Shown here: one piece after another, positions 26,192 through 34,917 of the stretch
Layout of the letters: each line of letters begins with the position of its first letter
Position numbering within the stretch: the first letter of the stretch is position 1
Assembly: GCF_000425505.1 (NCBI RefSeq)
Contig: NZ_AUDO01000021.1
Coordinates: forward strand, 1-56,326
Length of the DNA: 56,326 bases
Source of the DNA: Flavobacterium frigidarium DSM 17623
GTDB lineage: Bacteria > Bacteroidota > Bacteroidia > Flavobacteriales > Flavobacteriaceae
Direction of reading: 5' to 3'
Notes under the pieces: model-generated
Seen by the model: only the letters and a program-made list of their open reading frames with translations
What the model was told of the DNA's origin: nothing
Database searches by the model: none
Program-made: the position numbers and the translations under genes

Positions 26192-27655
26192 ATGATTAAT
26201 AAGTTTATTTACCTTGAGTGGAAAGCTTTTTCAAGATCAGCATCCTTCGCAAAAAGTCTTGGATTCAAGATATTGATGGGCTTCGTGGCACTTTACTTCA
26301 TCCTTATTTTTTTAGCGCTAGGAGTAGGCTCTTTCTACATTATGAAAAAGTCAAATTTAGATCCTCTTCTTGCCATCAATAAATTCCTGATTCTTTATTT
26401 TGCCGTAGATTTAACTATTCGTCTTTTGGCACAAAAAATTCCGGTGCTTAATATCAAACCTCTGCTGCTTTTAAGGATTAGTAAACCTACCATAGTTCAT
26501 TTTTCATTGGGTAAAACCATGATTTCGTTTTTCAACATTATTCACTTTTTTCTATTCATACCCTTCACAATTGTTTTATTGATTGAAGGTTATGACGTGA
26601 TCTCTGTATTGATGTGGTTTATGGCTATTTTTTCATTAATATATATCAATAACTTCGTCAATATATTGCTCAGTAATAAAGACAATTTGCTTGGTGTATT
26701 TATAGCAGTTGTAGCAATATTTGCTGGATTACAGTATTATAATTATTTCAATATCACTGATTATTTAGCACCAGTTTTCAATGCTTTTTTTGATACAAAG
26801 TGGGCATTTGCAATTCCTGTAGTTGCGTTATTAGCAATTTATTATACGTCTTTTAAATTCTTGATGAGCAACCTTTATTTAGATGCGGGACTTTCGTCAA
26901 AAACCGCTGTAGCAAGAACAGAGCAACTTACATGGTTAAATCAATTCGGGAGTACAGGAACATTTCTTAAAAACGATATTAAATTAATAATAAGAAACAA
27001 GCGTTCAAAAACAACTGTAGGATTAAGTGTTTTATTTTTATTCTACGGATTATTATTTTTCACGAATACAGATATGTATAATTCTGCCATGAAAATCTTT
27101 GGAGGTGTATTTGTTTCAGGAGGGTTTTTAATTGCATTCGGGCAATATGTACCTGGGTGGGATAGCTCATACTACCAATTGTTAATGACACAAAATGTAT
27201 CCTATAAGGACTATTTAAAATCAAAGTGGTCGCTTATGGTTATTGCAACAATTGTCAGTACCATCTTGGCATCTTTTTATTTGTACTTTGGTTGGGAAAC
27301 CTACCTAATTATTGTTGTAGGAGCTATTTATAATATTGGGGTCAATTCGCAATTAGTATTATTAGGTGGTGCTTTTAACAAAGCTCCAATAGATTTAAGC
27401 TCTTCAAAAGGGGCTTTTGGAGATAAAAAAGCGTTTAACGTTAAAACCATGATTATATCCATTCCGCAATTAGGACTGCCTGTTTTTATTTATTGGTTAG
27501 CACTGAAATATGCTTCTGCAAACACAGGTCTTATCATCATTGCAGTATTAGGCGTATTAGGTTTACTATTTAAAAGTAAAGTATTTGTCTTGATTGAAAA
27601 AATTTACAAGAAAGAGAAATACGCAACTATTGCGGCCTACAAACAAACTAGCTAA
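26192..27655 (+). CDS. DUF5687 family ABC-type membrane permease
   Basis: This 487-residue protein has about twelve hydrophobic segments. It matches the DUF5687 family of Bacteroidetes, which pairs with one ATPase in the manner of ABC-2-type exporters. The N-terminal INKFIYLEWKAFSRS and the central LKNDIKLIIRNKRSK (the cytoplasmic loop before the second half) are family features. The substrate is unknown. It is followed 45 bp later by its ATPase. Confidence 0.82.
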   Translation: MINKFIYLEWKAFSRSASFAKSLGFKILMGFVALYFILIFLALGVGSFYIMKKSNLDPLLAINKFLILYFAVDLTIRLLAQKIPVLNIKPLLLLRISKPTIVHFSLGKTMISFFNIIHFFLFIPFTIVLLIEGYDVISVLMWFMAIFSLIYINNFVNILLSNKDNLLGVFIAVVAIFAGLQYYNYFNITDYLAPVFNAFFDTKWAFAIPVVALLAIYYTSFKFLMSNLYLDAGLSSKTAVARTEQLTWLNQFGSTGTFLKNDIKLIIRNKRSKTTVGLSVLFLFYGLLFFTNTDMYNSAMKIFGGVFVSGGFLIAFGQYVPGWDSSYYQLLMTQNVSYKDYLKSKWSLMVIATIVSTILASFYLYFGWETYLIIVVGAIYNIGVNSQLVLLGGAFNKAPIDLSSSKGAFGDKKAFNVKTMIISIPQLGLPVFIYWLALKYASANTGLIIIAVLGVLGLLFKSKVFVLIEKIYKKEKYATIAAYKQTS

Positions 27656-27700
27656 AATTGACTTAAAACAAACTAATCAACAACCGATTAATTTCTAACC

Positions 27701-28396
27701 ATGATACACGCACAAAACCTTTCGAAAAAATACAATAATACGACCGTTTTAAATATAGAAAATCTTGAAATTCCAAAAGGACAAAGCTTAGGACTAGTGG
27801 GAAATAATGGAGCAGGAAAAACCACCTTTTTTAGTTTACTGCTTGATTTAATCCAGCCTACAACGGGCCACATCACTAATAAAGATATTCAAGTCAATAA
27901 CAGTGAAGCTTGGAAGTCTTTTACGGCTGCATTTATTGACGAGAGTTTCTTGATAGGATATTTAACTCCTGAGGAATATTTTTATTTCATTGGCGATTTA
28001 CGCGGACAAAACAAAGCAGATATCGATTCTTTATTAGCGAAATACGAAGAGTTTTTTAACGGTGAAATCCTTAATAACAAAAAGTATTTGCGCGATTTGT
28101 CTAAGGGAAACCAAAAGAAAGTGGGAATCATTGCTACACTTATTGGAAATCCTGAAGTAGTAATCCTAGACGAACCATTTGCAAATCTAGACCCTACAAC
28201 TGTAAATAGATTAAAAAATATTATAAAAGAACTTGCCGAAAATCCTGAGGTTACCATCTTAGTTTCTAGTCACGATCTACAACATACGGTTGAGGTTTGC
28301 TCCCGAATTGTAGCATTAAACAAGGGCGAGGTGGTCAAAGACATACAAACATCTCCAGAAACATTGCAAGAATTAGAATCGTTTTTTGCAGTCTAA
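27701..28396 (+). CDS. ABC transporter ATP-binding protein
   Basis: This 231-residue ATPase has a Walker A loop GNNGAGKTT (34-42), the signature LSKGNQKKVGI (about 140), Walker B VVILDEPFANLDP and the switch histidine in VSSHDLQH. It powers the DUF5687 permease encoded just before it. With PadR and the three paralogues it forms one likely operon of six genes, closed by a terminator. Confidence 0.92.
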   Translation: MIHAQNLSKKYNNTTVLNIENLEIPKGQSLGLVGNNGAGKTTFFSLLLDLIQPTTGHITNKDIQVNNSEAWKSFTAAFIDESFLIGYLTPEEYFYFIGDLRGQNKADIDSLLAKYEEFFNGEILNNKKYLRDLSKGNQKKVGIIATLIGNPEVVILDEPFANLDPTTVNRLKNIIKELAENPEVTILVSSHDLQHTVEVCSRIVALNKGEVVKDIQTSPETLQELESFFAV

Positions 28397-28412
28397 AATA
28401 AAATCTACATAG

Positions 28413-28455
28413 GCCTGACTATACTTTATATAAAGTTGGTCAGGCTTTTTTTTAT
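28413..28455 (+). terminator. Terminator of the PadR/ABC operon
   Basis: GCCTGAC (28413-28419) pairs with GTCAGGC (28439-28445), the inner palindrome ACTTTATATAAAGT fills the loop, and nine or ten T follow. Confidence 0.85.
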
Positions 28456-28634
28456 ATCTTTCATTTTCGAAAAATAAAATAGAAGTGGGTTTTTTATTCA
28501 ACGGCAAAGTATCCCTTGTACTGCAGTAGTCAAATAACTACGTATAATTTTCGCTTTCTCAAAAAGAAACGTATTTTTACCAGTTACTATACTAAAAAGC
28601 TTTTAAAAAAGTTTAATGATAAAAACGCTTACCA

Positions 28635-31262
28635 TTGAAAAACTCTAATTGTCGATTGCTGTTTCCGTTTGGATGCCTAGTTTTATTGGTAGCTTGTTCT
28701 ACTAAAAAGGACACATTTTTATCTAGAAGTTCGCACTCTCTAGCCACCGAATACAATATTTTGTACAACGGACAAATTGCATTAGATCAAGGGGTAAAAG
28801 ATATCAAGCAGAATCTAACTGACAATTTTTGGACGCGATTGCCTGTCGAAAAAATGCAATTCAATACTACTGATGATGCCGGCGTAAAAACTAGTAATCC
28901 CAACTTTACTATTGCCGAAGAAAAAGCGACCATGGCAATTCAAAAACACTCTATGTCTATCAAGGGCAGAGAACGCAACACTCAAATCGATGAAGCTTAT
29001 TTATTGTTAGGAAAAGCACGCTATTACGACCAGCGTTTTATACCTGCTCTAGACGCTTTTAACTTTATTCTATACAAATACACTAACAGTAGCAATATTT
29101 ACGAAGCAAGAATTTGGCGTGAAAAAACAAACATGCGCTTGGGTAACGATGCATTGGTAATTAATAATATGAGGCTTTTGCTAGCAAATAAGCAATTAAA
29201 AAAACAAGTCTTTGCAGATGCCAACGCCTTATTAGCGGAAGCTTTTTTAAACGTACAAGAAAAAGACAGTGCTGTAGCCAAATTAAAGTTGGCAATAGAA
29301 TATACTACCAAAAATGATGATAAAGGGAGATATAATTTTATTCTAGGCCAACTCTATGAAGAGTTATCTCAAAAAGATAGCGCTCGAGAACGCTATAATA
29401 ATGTCATAGATCTTAATCGAAAAATTGAAAGAAAATATCTTATACAAGCACATTTGCGCAAAGCAGAATTATTTGATTCAACAAAAGGAGATACTACAGC
29501 TTTTGTAAAACATTTCAACAAGCTGATAGCTGATCGTGAAAATCGACCTTTCTTGGATCTTCTTAATTACCAAATGGGAGTATTTTATGACCAACAAGGC
29601 AAACAAGTCCATGCTACTAAATACTACAATCAATCTTTAAATCAAGCAAAAGACGATGATTACTTGATCGCCTCAGATTATAGAAATTTAGGAAATCTTT
29701 ATTTTAAAGACGCTAAATATCTCACTGCGTCTAAATATTATGATAGCACTTTAGTGCGGTTAAACCCCAAGACTAGAGAGTTTTTACGCATAAAAAAAGT
29801 GCGTACTGACCTAGACGAAGTGATTTATTACGAAGATATTGCGGTAAGAAACGATAGTATATTAAAAGTGGTAGCCCTATCATCTGAAGATAGAATTGCC
29901 TACTACCAGACTTATATCGACAAAATCAAGAAAGCAGATGAAGTAAAGTTGCAAGCAATAGAAGAGGCTAAAGAAAAGCAGAAAAATATTGATAGAAATA
30001 ACAATTTGCCAGGTTTGGATCCTTTAGCGCCGGCAAGTGGTTTTGGAAATAAATTACAAACACTACCCACACTAGGTACAGAGTCTAGCACTGCAGCAGC
30101 AGGAAAGGCACTATTTTATTTCTATAATCCTACCACCGTGGCGTATGGAAAAATAATCTTTAAGAAAAACTGGGGTAATAGAACTGCAAATGGGAACTGG
30201 AGAGTATCAACCCAGAAAAACGATATCGATTTAAACAATATTCCAACAAACGATTCTATAGACGGAGAAATAGCAACGAAAGATGCTCTTGCTATGAAAC
30301 CAGAATACAGTACAGATTTTTACATTAAAACCTTACCTAAGACAGCGATGGAAATTGCAAGTTTAGCTAAGGAACGCAATACAGCCTACTACCAACTAGG
30401 AGTAATTTACAAGGAGAAATTAAAAGAATATAATTTGGCTGCAGCCAAATTAGAACAGTTGCTTAAAAACGATTCTGAGGAGAAATTAATATTGCCAACT
30501 CATTATAATTTATACAAGATTTACCAAATCATAGCTCCAGAAAAGGCGGCTGCTTCAAAACAATTCATCGTATCTAAATATACTGAATCACGTTATGCTC
30601 AGATAATTTCAAATGTCAATCAGGACAAAGATTTCAATCAAGGAACTCCTGATGATGTTTATAATAAATTATATGCTGAATATGAAAAGGGAGATTATGC
30701 AACGGTTTTAACTAGTTTAGAAAATTTAATTACACAATATTCAGCTGATGAGATCGTGTCTAAATTTGAGCTACTTAAAGCAACTACCATTGGTAAAGTG
30801 GAAGGATTGCAGGCTTACAAAAAGAATTTGCAATTTGTAGCTACAAATTATCCTAATACTGCCGAAGGTAAAAGTGCAACACTTAGTTTGAACAAAGATA
30901 TACCTACCTTAGAAGCGCTAGCTTTTACAAAAGTGCCTTCAAACAAATGGAACATATTATATAGAGTAGGTACGCTTAGCGATGAGCAAACAACGATTGT
31001 AGAGGCAAAGATTAAAAAATGGATAGCAACTACTGCATCTCCTAATATGAGTTATTCATTCGATAATTATACCTTAAAAGATAATTTTATTACAATACAT
31101 GGATTACGATCTGAGGCTGATGCAATTGATATTGCTAACTATTTAAAGAACACTAAGGAGTTTTCTGTACCGGCAGCATATATTACAATCAGTACAGATA
31201 ATTATAAAATAGTTCAAATTAATAAGAACTTGGAGGACTATTTAGAATTTAAAAAACAATAA
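28635..31262 (+). CDS. sprE: SprE-like gliding motility / type IX secretion lipoprotein (TPR)
   Basis: This 875-residue protein has a lipoprotein signal with Cys21 after LLVA. Helical TPR-like repeats make up most of the chain (about 80-440 and 555-760), and a C-terminal SPOR-like segment may be present (about 770-870). Length, start (TKKDTFLSRSSHSLATEYNI) and domain order match SprE of Flavobacterium johnsoniae, an outer membrane-associated lipoprotein needed for gliding and type IX secretion. The start is a TTG at 28635: the only nearby ATG (28617) is in another frame and meets a stop after ten codons. The bactofilin gene starts two bp after its stop. Confidence 0.82.
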   Translation: MKNSNCRLLFPFGCLVLLVACSTKKDTFLSRSSHSLATEYNILYNGQIALDQGVKDIKQNLTDNFWTRLPVEKMQFNTTDDAGVKTSNPNFTIAEEKATMAIQKHSMSIKGRERNTQIDEAYLLLGKARYYDQRFIPALDAFNFILYKYTNSSNIYEARIWREKTNMRLGNDALVINNMRLLLANKQLKKQVFADANALLAEAFLNVQEKDSAVAKLKLAIEYTTKNDDKGRYNFILGQLYEELSQKDSARERYNNVIDLNRKIERKYLIQAHLRKAELFDSTKGDTTAFVKHFNKLIADRENRPFLDLLNYQMGVFYDQQGKQVHATKYYNQSLNQAKDDDYLIASDYRNLGNLYFKDAKYLTASKYYDSTLVRLNPKTREFLRIKKVRTDLDEVIYYEDIAVRNDSILKVVALSSEDRIAYYQTYIDKIKKADEVKLQAIEEAKEKQKNIDRNNNLPGLDPLAPASGFGNKLQTLPTLGTESSTAAAGKALFYFYNPTTVAYGKIIFKKNWGNRTANGNWRVSTQKNDIDLNNIPTNDSIDGEIATKDALAMKPEYSTDFYIKTLPKTAMEIASLAKERNTAYYQLGVIYKEKLKEYNLAAAKLEQLLKNDSEEKLILPTHYNLYKIYQIIAPEKAAASKQFIVSKYTESRYAQIISNVNQDKDFNQGTPDDVYNKLYAEYEKGDYATVLTSLENLITQYSADEIVSKFELLKATTIGKVEGLQAYKKNLQFVATNYPNTAEGKSATLSLNKDIPTLEALAFTKVPSNKWNILYRVGTLSDEQTTIVEAKIKKWIATTASPNMSYSFDNYTLKDNFITIHGLRSEADAIDIANYLKNTKEFSVPAAYITISTDNYKIVQINKNLEDYLEFKKQ

Positions 31263-31264
31263 AA

Positions 31265-31672
31265 ATGTTTAATAAAAAAAACACAGGATACCCTGAGGTA
31301 TTTGGTAAAACCAATAGAATCGTTGAAGGAACAAAAATCACCGGCGATATTGCAACCGAAACAGATTTTAGAATCGATGGTGAGTTAACAGGTAATTTTG
31401 TTTCAACAGGAAGATTAGTGTTGGGACCATCAGGAATTATCATTGGTGATGTTGTGTGCAACAACGCTGATATTGAAGGCAAGTTAAAAGGGAAGGTGAA
31501 AGTTAACGAACTTCTTAATGTCAAGGCAAAAGCAAGTATTGAAGGCGAGGTCACTGTGGGGAAATTAGCTGTAGAACCAGGAGCCGATTTTAGTGCTAGT
31601 TGTATAATGAGCGATAGCTCAAGTAAATTAATGCTAAGCGATGGAAAAGAAACCAAACAAAAAGGTAAATAA
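31265..31672 (+). CDS. Bactofilin (polymer-forming cytoskeletal protein)
   Basis: This 135-residue protein is a single bactofilin domain: regularly spaced hydrophobic and glycine residues (GTKITGDIATETDFRIDGEL...GRLVLGPSGIIIGDVVCNNADIEGKLKGKVKV) that fold into a right-handed beta-helix and polymerise without nucleotide. Short disordered tails flank it. It sits between sprE and the ATP synthase genes and its end overlaps the next gene by 32 bp, which suggests translational coupling. The local function is unknown. Confidence 0.9.
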   Translation: MFNKKNTGYPEVFGKTNRIVEGTKITGDIATETDFRIDGELTGNFVSTGRLVLGPSGIIIGDVVCNNADIEGKLKGKVKVNELLNVKAKASIEGEVTVGKLAVEPGADFSASCIMSDSSSKLMLSDGKETKQKGK

Positions 31673-31865
31673 CAAGTGGGTGGTATTAATGAATATTCCT
31701 TTTCAAATGGGAGTGATCATTTTTGCATTTACTTATCTAGGAATGTGGTTAGATAAGCAATATACTAACTCATCAATATTCACCATTATATTATCATTGT
31801 TATCTGTTTTTCTGGCGCTATTCAACGTCATTAAGCAGGTAAAAAATCTAAACAAAGAAGACTAA
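31641..31865 (+). CDS. AtpZ/AtpI family protein
   Basis: This 74-residue protein has two membrane helices (about 14-33 and 43-62) separated by MWLDKQY, the pattern of the AtpZ/AtpI group that accompanies ATP synthase operons and aids c-ring assembly or Mg2+/Ca2+ entry. The WVVLMNIPFQMGVIIFAFTYLG start region is typical. It overlaps the bactofilin gene in a different frame, and its last base is also the first base of the next start codon. Confidence 0.82.
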   Translation: MEKKPNKKVNNKWVVLMNIPFQMGVIIFAFTYLGMWLDKQYTNSSIFTIILSLLSVFLALFNVIKQVKNLNKED

Positions 31866-32248
31866 TGAAAGCACTTATAAATTTTGTTAAATACTTAATT
31901 CCCTTTTCAATAGCATTGATTTTGGCTCAATACTTAATTGTTTCTAATGTTTTTAGCAATACTAGCTTCTTTTATTCGACTTGGAGCATTTATGCATTTC
32001 ACATTATTGTCACGTTATTTTCCTACTCCTTTTTACTATTTGTAAATCACAACTTTCCTGAAAATACAGGATTTGCTTTTATGGGAATTAGCTTAATAAA
32101 AATGTTGGCGGCTGTAGTATTTTTAATCCCTTTATTACGTTCAGAAATGGTAAGTAAAATAGGAGATGTCGCAATATTTTTTATTCCCTACTTTTTATAT
32201 TTATTTTTCGAAACATTTTTTGCTATTCGACTAATTAACAAGAAGTAA
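31865..32248 (+). CDS. DUF6168 family membrane protein (ATP synthase operon)
   Basis: This 127-residue protein has four hydrophobic segments and matches the DUF6168 family, found in Flavobacteriaceae at this place before atpB. The four-helix size is like the uncI/AtpI proteins of other bacteria, so a role in ATP synthase assembly is possible but unproven. Confidence 0.7.
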   Translation: MKALINFVKYLIPFSIALILAQYLIVSNVFSNTSFFYSTWSIYAFHIIVTLFSYSFLLFVNHNFPENTGFAFMGISLIKMLAAVVFLIPLLRSEMVSKIGDVAIFFIPYFLYLFFETFFAIRLINKK

Positions 32249-32335
32249 GGCGCAGATTAAAATATAATTACAAGGCAATTTTGTACATCTTTTTTAAAAA
32301 CTAATTGATATATTTTCAATTCTGAATAAATTATG

Positions 32336-32343
32336 TACATTTG
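32336..32343 (+). promoter_or_regulatory. -7 promoter box of atpB
   Basis: TACATTTG matches TAnnTTTG exactly, 39 bp before the ATG of atpB, so the main ATP synthase genes may have their own promoter besides read-through from sprE. Confidence 0.6.
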
Positions 32344-32382
32344 CAAAAAATTTTGAAACGTAAATTAGACAACAATTTAATA

Positions 32383-33525
32383 ATGGTATTTTCAAATAAA
32401 CCTGTTCAGTTCTTATTAGTTGCTTTAGTAGCCAGTATTCCTTACTTTGGATTTGCAAATCCAGCGGTTGACAGTATTTCTGTTGTTAATGAAGCTGTTG
32501 CAGAACACGGGGCGCACGCTGCACCCGAGAAAGAAAAATTCAATGCTACAGAATTAATCAATGATCACATTGGGGATTCTCATGAATTTCACATTGCTGA
32601 TTGGGGTGGTCATCCTATTTCGTTTTACTTACCTGTGATTTTATGGACGAATAACGGTTTAGAAGTTTTCTCTTCTGAAGCTTTTCACCATGATAACGAA
32701 GGGGAGCACGTAATTGATGTTAATGGACAAAAATTAGTTCGTTTTAAAGAAGTTATTTTTTACGCAGATAAATATGAAAACTTATCTGAAGACGATAGAA
32801 AAAATGGTGCTTTTGCATTTGATGCAAGACCGCTAGATTTTTCAATCACTAAGAACGTTTTCTCAATGTTCATGGCGGCACTTGTTATGTTCTTCCTATT
32901 TTTAGTAGTAGCGCGTTCATACAAGAAAAACCAATTAGCACCTACAGGGCTTGCTGGTTTCTTAGAGCCACTTGTAACATTTGTTAGAGATGATATTGCT
33001 AGACCAAATATTGGCGAGAAACAATATGCAAAGTACATGCCGTACCTTTTGACAATATTTTTCTTCATCTGGATTAACAACCTTATTGGTTTGATTCCTT
33101 TTTTCCCTTTTAGTTCAAACTTAACTGGAAATATTTACTTTACTTTTGTAATGGCGTTGATCACTTTCATCATTACAACTTTAAGCGGAAACAAAGACTA
33201 TTGGGGTCACATATTCAATACGCCAGGAGTACCGGTTTGGTTAGCGCCAATTATGATTCCTGTGGAATTGATAGGAATGCTTACAAAACCATTTGCATTA
33301 ATGATTCGTTTATTTGCTAACATTACAGCAGGTCACATTATCATTTTGAGTTTGGTTTCATTAATCTTCATTTTTGATACAGTATGGATTTCTCCTGTTT
33401 CTGGAGCCTTTGTATTATTCATGAGTGTACTAGAATTGTTAGTAGCAGCTTTACAAGCATACGTGTTTACGTTGTTATCAGCATTATTCATTGGTCAAGC
33501 TGTAGCAGAGCATGATCATCATTAA
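32383..33525 (+). CDS. atpB: F0F1 ATP synthase subunit a
   Basis: This 380-residue subunit forms the proton half-channels beside the c-ring. The conserved region PFALMIRLFANITAGH carries the essential arginine, followed by ELLVAALQAYVFTLLSALFIGQA. It is longer than the E. coli subunit: an N-terminal signal-like helix (about 9-24) and a histidine-rich extension of about 100 residues precede the core, as in other Bacteroidetes. I use the ATG at 32383. The TTG at 32341 overlaps the -7 box and cannot be the start of a transcript from it. Confidence 0.93.
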   Translation: MVFSNKPVQFLLVALVASIPYFGFANPAVDSISVVNEAVAEHGAHAAPEKEKFNATELINDHIGDSHEFHIADWGGHPISFYLPVILWTNNGLEVFSSEAFHHDNEGEHVIDVNGQKLVRFKEVIFYADKYENLSEDDRKNGAFAFDARPLDFSITKNVFSMFMAALVMFFLFLVVARSYKKNQLAPTGLAGFLEPLVTFVRDDIARPNIGEKQYAKYMPYLLTIFFFIWINNLIGLIPFFPFSSNLTGNIYFTFVMALITFIITTLSGNKDYWGHIFNTPGVPVWLAPIMIPVELIGMLTKPFALMIRLFANITAGHIIILSLVSLIFIFDTVWISPVSGAFVLFMSVLELLVAALQAYVFTLLSALFIGQAVAEHDHH

Positions 33526-33547
33526 AATGTGTTTTAATAATTATTAA

Positions 33548-33766
<219 letters not shown>

Positions 33767-33780
33767 TTAAAATTTAAAAT

Positions 33781-33813
33781 TTCCTGTAGCGGTTGGCTGC
33801 AGGAAGTTTTTTT
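33781..33813 (+). terminator. Intra-operon hairpin between atpE and atpF (partial terminator)
   Basis: A 10-bp stem (TTCCTGTAGC/GCTGCAGGAA, one G-T pair) with loop GGTTG is followed by a G and seven T. It has full terminator form but lies inside the operon, directly after the gene of the most abundant subunit. Confidence 0.7.
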
Positions 33814-33848
33814 ACAAAAAACAAAAACAATTTTTAAAACATAAGTTT

Positions 33849-34340
33849 ATGCAATTAACTTCACCAGAGAGTTTAATATTTTGGACAACAATTATCTTTG
33901 TTGTTTTCTTTATTCTTTTAAGAAAATTTGCTTGGAAACCAATCTTAGGAGCTGTAAAAAGCCGTGAGGAGTCTATCAACAGTGCATTAGCATCTGCTGA
34001 ATCAGCTCGTCTTGAAATGCAAAATTTAACAGCTAGTAACGAACGTATTTTGCAAGAAGCTAGAGTTGAGCGTGACGCTTTATTAAAAGAAGCACGTGAA
34101 ATGAGAGATAAAATGATTGCTGATTCTAAAGCTGAAGCACAACTTCAAGGAGAACGCATGATCGAACAAGCTAAAGCAGCTATCGCATCAGAGAAAAATG
34201 CAGCTATGGCTGAATTAAAATCTCATGTTTCTACTTTATCATTAGATATCGCTGAAAAATTATTGAAAAACGAATTATCTAACAAAGAAGCTCAAACTAA
34301 ATTAGTTGAGAATATGTTAGGTGACGTAAAATTAAACTAA
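33849..34340 (+). CDS. atpF: F0F1 ATP synthase subunit b
   Basis: This 163-residue protein forms the peripheral stalk. An N-terminal membrane helix (about 8-25, LIFWTTIIFVVFFILL) is followed by a long charged coiled coil to the end. Length and pattern are normal. Five bp separate it from atpH. Confidence 0.93.
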   Translation: MQLTSPESLIFWTTIIFVVFFILLRKFAWKPILGAVKSREESINSALASAESARLEMQNLTASNERILQEARVERDALLKEAREMRDKMIADSKAEAQLQGERMIEQAKAAIASEKNAAMAELKSHVSTLSLDIAEKLLKNELSNKEAQTKLVENMLGDVKLN

Positions 34341-34344
34341 AATT

Positions 34345-34878
34345 ATGTCAGGAACTAGAGCAGCAATTCGTTATGCAAAAGCAATTTTAGAGATAGCACA
34401 ATCAAAAGGTGTGGCTGAAGCAGTTAGTGAGGATATGAAAATGATCGCTTCTACTATCAAAGGAAATGCAGAATTAAGTAGTTTTATTGAAAATCCTACT
34501 TTAAAAGTAGAACAAAAACAAAACGCTTTATTAGAAGTTTTTGCAAGTGCTAATGATGTGACTAAAAGTTTATTTCGATTGTTATATGAAAACAAAAGAT
34601 TTGAAATTTTAGAAGCTATAGCATCTGAGTATAATGTTTTATTTGATGTTATGAATGGTGTTGAAGTAGCTAAGGTTACTACTGCTATTCCTATGGATGC
34701 AGCTTTAGAGGCAAAAGTTTTAGCTAAGATTGCAACCTTATCAGATAAGAAAATTACAATTGAAAATATCGTAGATCCAGCAATTATAGGTGGTTTTATT
34801 ATAACGATAGGTGACAAGCAATACAATGCTTCTGTTGCTAACAGATTACAAGTATTAAAAAGAGAATTAAGTAACTAA
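34345..34878 (+). CDS. atpH: F0F1 ATP synthase subunit delta
   Basis: This 177-residue soluble subunit joins the peripheral stalk to F1. The N-terminal helical domain starts RAAIRYAKAILEIAQ, and the C-terminal conserved region reads ENIVDPAIIGGFIITIGDKQYNASV. It lies in the usual place between b and alpha. Confidence 0.93.
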   Translation: MSGTRAAIRYAKAILEIAQSKGVAEAVSEDMKMIASTIKGNAELSSFIENPTLKVEQKQNALLEVFASANDVTKSLFRLLYENKRFEILEAIASEYNVLFDVMNGVEVAKVTTAIPMDAALEAKVLAKIATLSDKKITIENIVDPAIIGGFIITIGDKQYNASVANRLQVLKRELSN

Positions 34879-34917
34879 TTTTTATTACACATTTAAGTGT
34901 CTAAATTATAAATTAAG

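Noticed and set aside
28617..28649. ATG at 28617 as start of sprE
   Set aside because: It is in another frame and meets a TAA after ten codons. The TTG at 28635 gives a full lipoprotein signal.
31249..31656. Antisense open frame across the bactofilin gene
   Set aside because: It covers almost exactly the bactofilin gene on the other strand and encodes a repetitive peptide with no family features.
34371..34826. Long antisense open frame within atpH
   Set aside because: It lies wholly opposite a well-conserved gene. Its low-complexity serine/alanine/isoleucine protein is the mirror of normal codon use there.
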